Part shown: piece after piece, positions 63,878 through 64,000 of the stretch
Position numbering within the stretch: the stretch's first letter is position 1
Layout: each line of letters starts with the position of its first letter
Assembly (NCBI RefSeq): GCF_000002995.4
Contig: NW_025062478.1
Coordinates: 5,370,001-5,434,000, forward strand
From: Brugia malayi
Lineage: Eukaryota; Nematoda; Chromadorea; Rhabditida; Onchocercidae
Length of the DNA stretch: 64,000 nucleotides
Direction: 5' to 3'
The notes under the pieces: generated by a model
What the model was told of the DNA's origin: nothing
The model's database searches: none
The model's input: the letters and a program-made list of their open reading frames with translations, nothing else
Made by a program: the position numbers and the translations under genes

Positions 63878-64000
63878 ATGGAACTACTGATGCTCACAAT
63901 CGTATTTATGCAAATTTGGGATGTTTGTAATACATTCGGTTGTTGTCCCGTTGCAGTACCTTGCATGCCATACAGATGCAAGCCATGCATACCAGTTCCA
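63878..64000 (+). CDS. start of a Cys/Pro-rich secreted protein (cut by window end)
   Basis: The first 41 codons are open to the window edge. The acceptor GTTTTAG ends at 63874, three bases above the ATG, again a typical trans-splice position. Residues 1-19 are a signal peptide (MELLMLTIVFMQIW). The mature part begins with closely spaced Cys and Pro: GCCPVAVPCMPYRCKPC. Such CCP, PC and KPC spacing is seen in nematode secreted or cuticle-associated Cys-rich proteins, but I cannot name a family from so little. The rest of the gene lies outside the window. Confidence 0.6.
   Translation, partial: MELLMLTIVFMQIWDVCNTFGCCPVAVPCMPYRCKPCIPVP

Noticed and set aside
1..64000. CRISPR arrays, rRNA genes, tRNA genes, intact transposons.
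   Set aside because: No spaced direct repeats, no rRNA-like or cloverleaf sequence with A and B boxes, and no transposase or reverse transcriptase frame was seen by eye; a tRNAscan or repeat-library run would be the decisive test.

Overview
The window is eukaryotic and almost certainly from a nematode. It is AT-rich, genes are cut into many short exons with short U2-type introns (TTTTCAG-like acceptors), and at most start codons an intron-like acceptor lies 1 to 110 bases upstream with no paired donor, which is the signature of spliced-leader trans-splicing. Protein content (LET-341/SOS-1-type Ras exchange factor, an expanded worm-type CK1 kinase, a secreted class 3 lipase, lipin) fits Chromadorea. 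The long AT-rich introns make a spirurid or filarial worm plausible, but that is inference. I saw no bacterial, viral or intact transposon genes. All gene models below were joined by hand from splice sites and reading phase, and every model except lipin closes in frame without a problem.

Layout. 1334-2454 (+): BRI3-like small membrane protein. 3165-5741 (-): Mediator subunit MED6. 6268-7109 (-): small unknown protein. 8567-10782 (-): CK1-group kinase. 13444-15841 (-): secreted class 3 lipase. 19721-24852 (+): lipin phosphatidate phosphatase. 26563-28089 (-): 115-residue membrane protein with PY motifs. 32858-52124 (-): SOS Ras guanine-nucleotide exchange factor, 33 exons, with an 8.3 kb intron. 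53929-61881 (-): mitochondrial transcription factor B (TFB2M-like), with a candidate small gene on the opposite strand (59498-59725) nested in its third intron. 63878-64000 (+): start of a Cys/Pro-rich secreted protein cut by the window edge.

The genes do not form an obvious pathway: transcription (MED6), mitochondrial transcription (TFB2M), Ras signalling (SOS, kinase) and lipid metabolism (lipase, lipin) are simply neighbours. Spacing between same-strand genes is about 0.5 kb or more, so I do not claim operons. The oddest gene-level observations are an in-frame TAA exactly at a strong lipin acceptor, a GC-AG intron and an exitron-like 93-base segment in sos, and the nested antisense gene. 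Non-coding oddities are a 106-base duplicated segment, two perfect hairpins, a G-run upstream of sos and several microsatellites. I found no convincing new multi-gene system.
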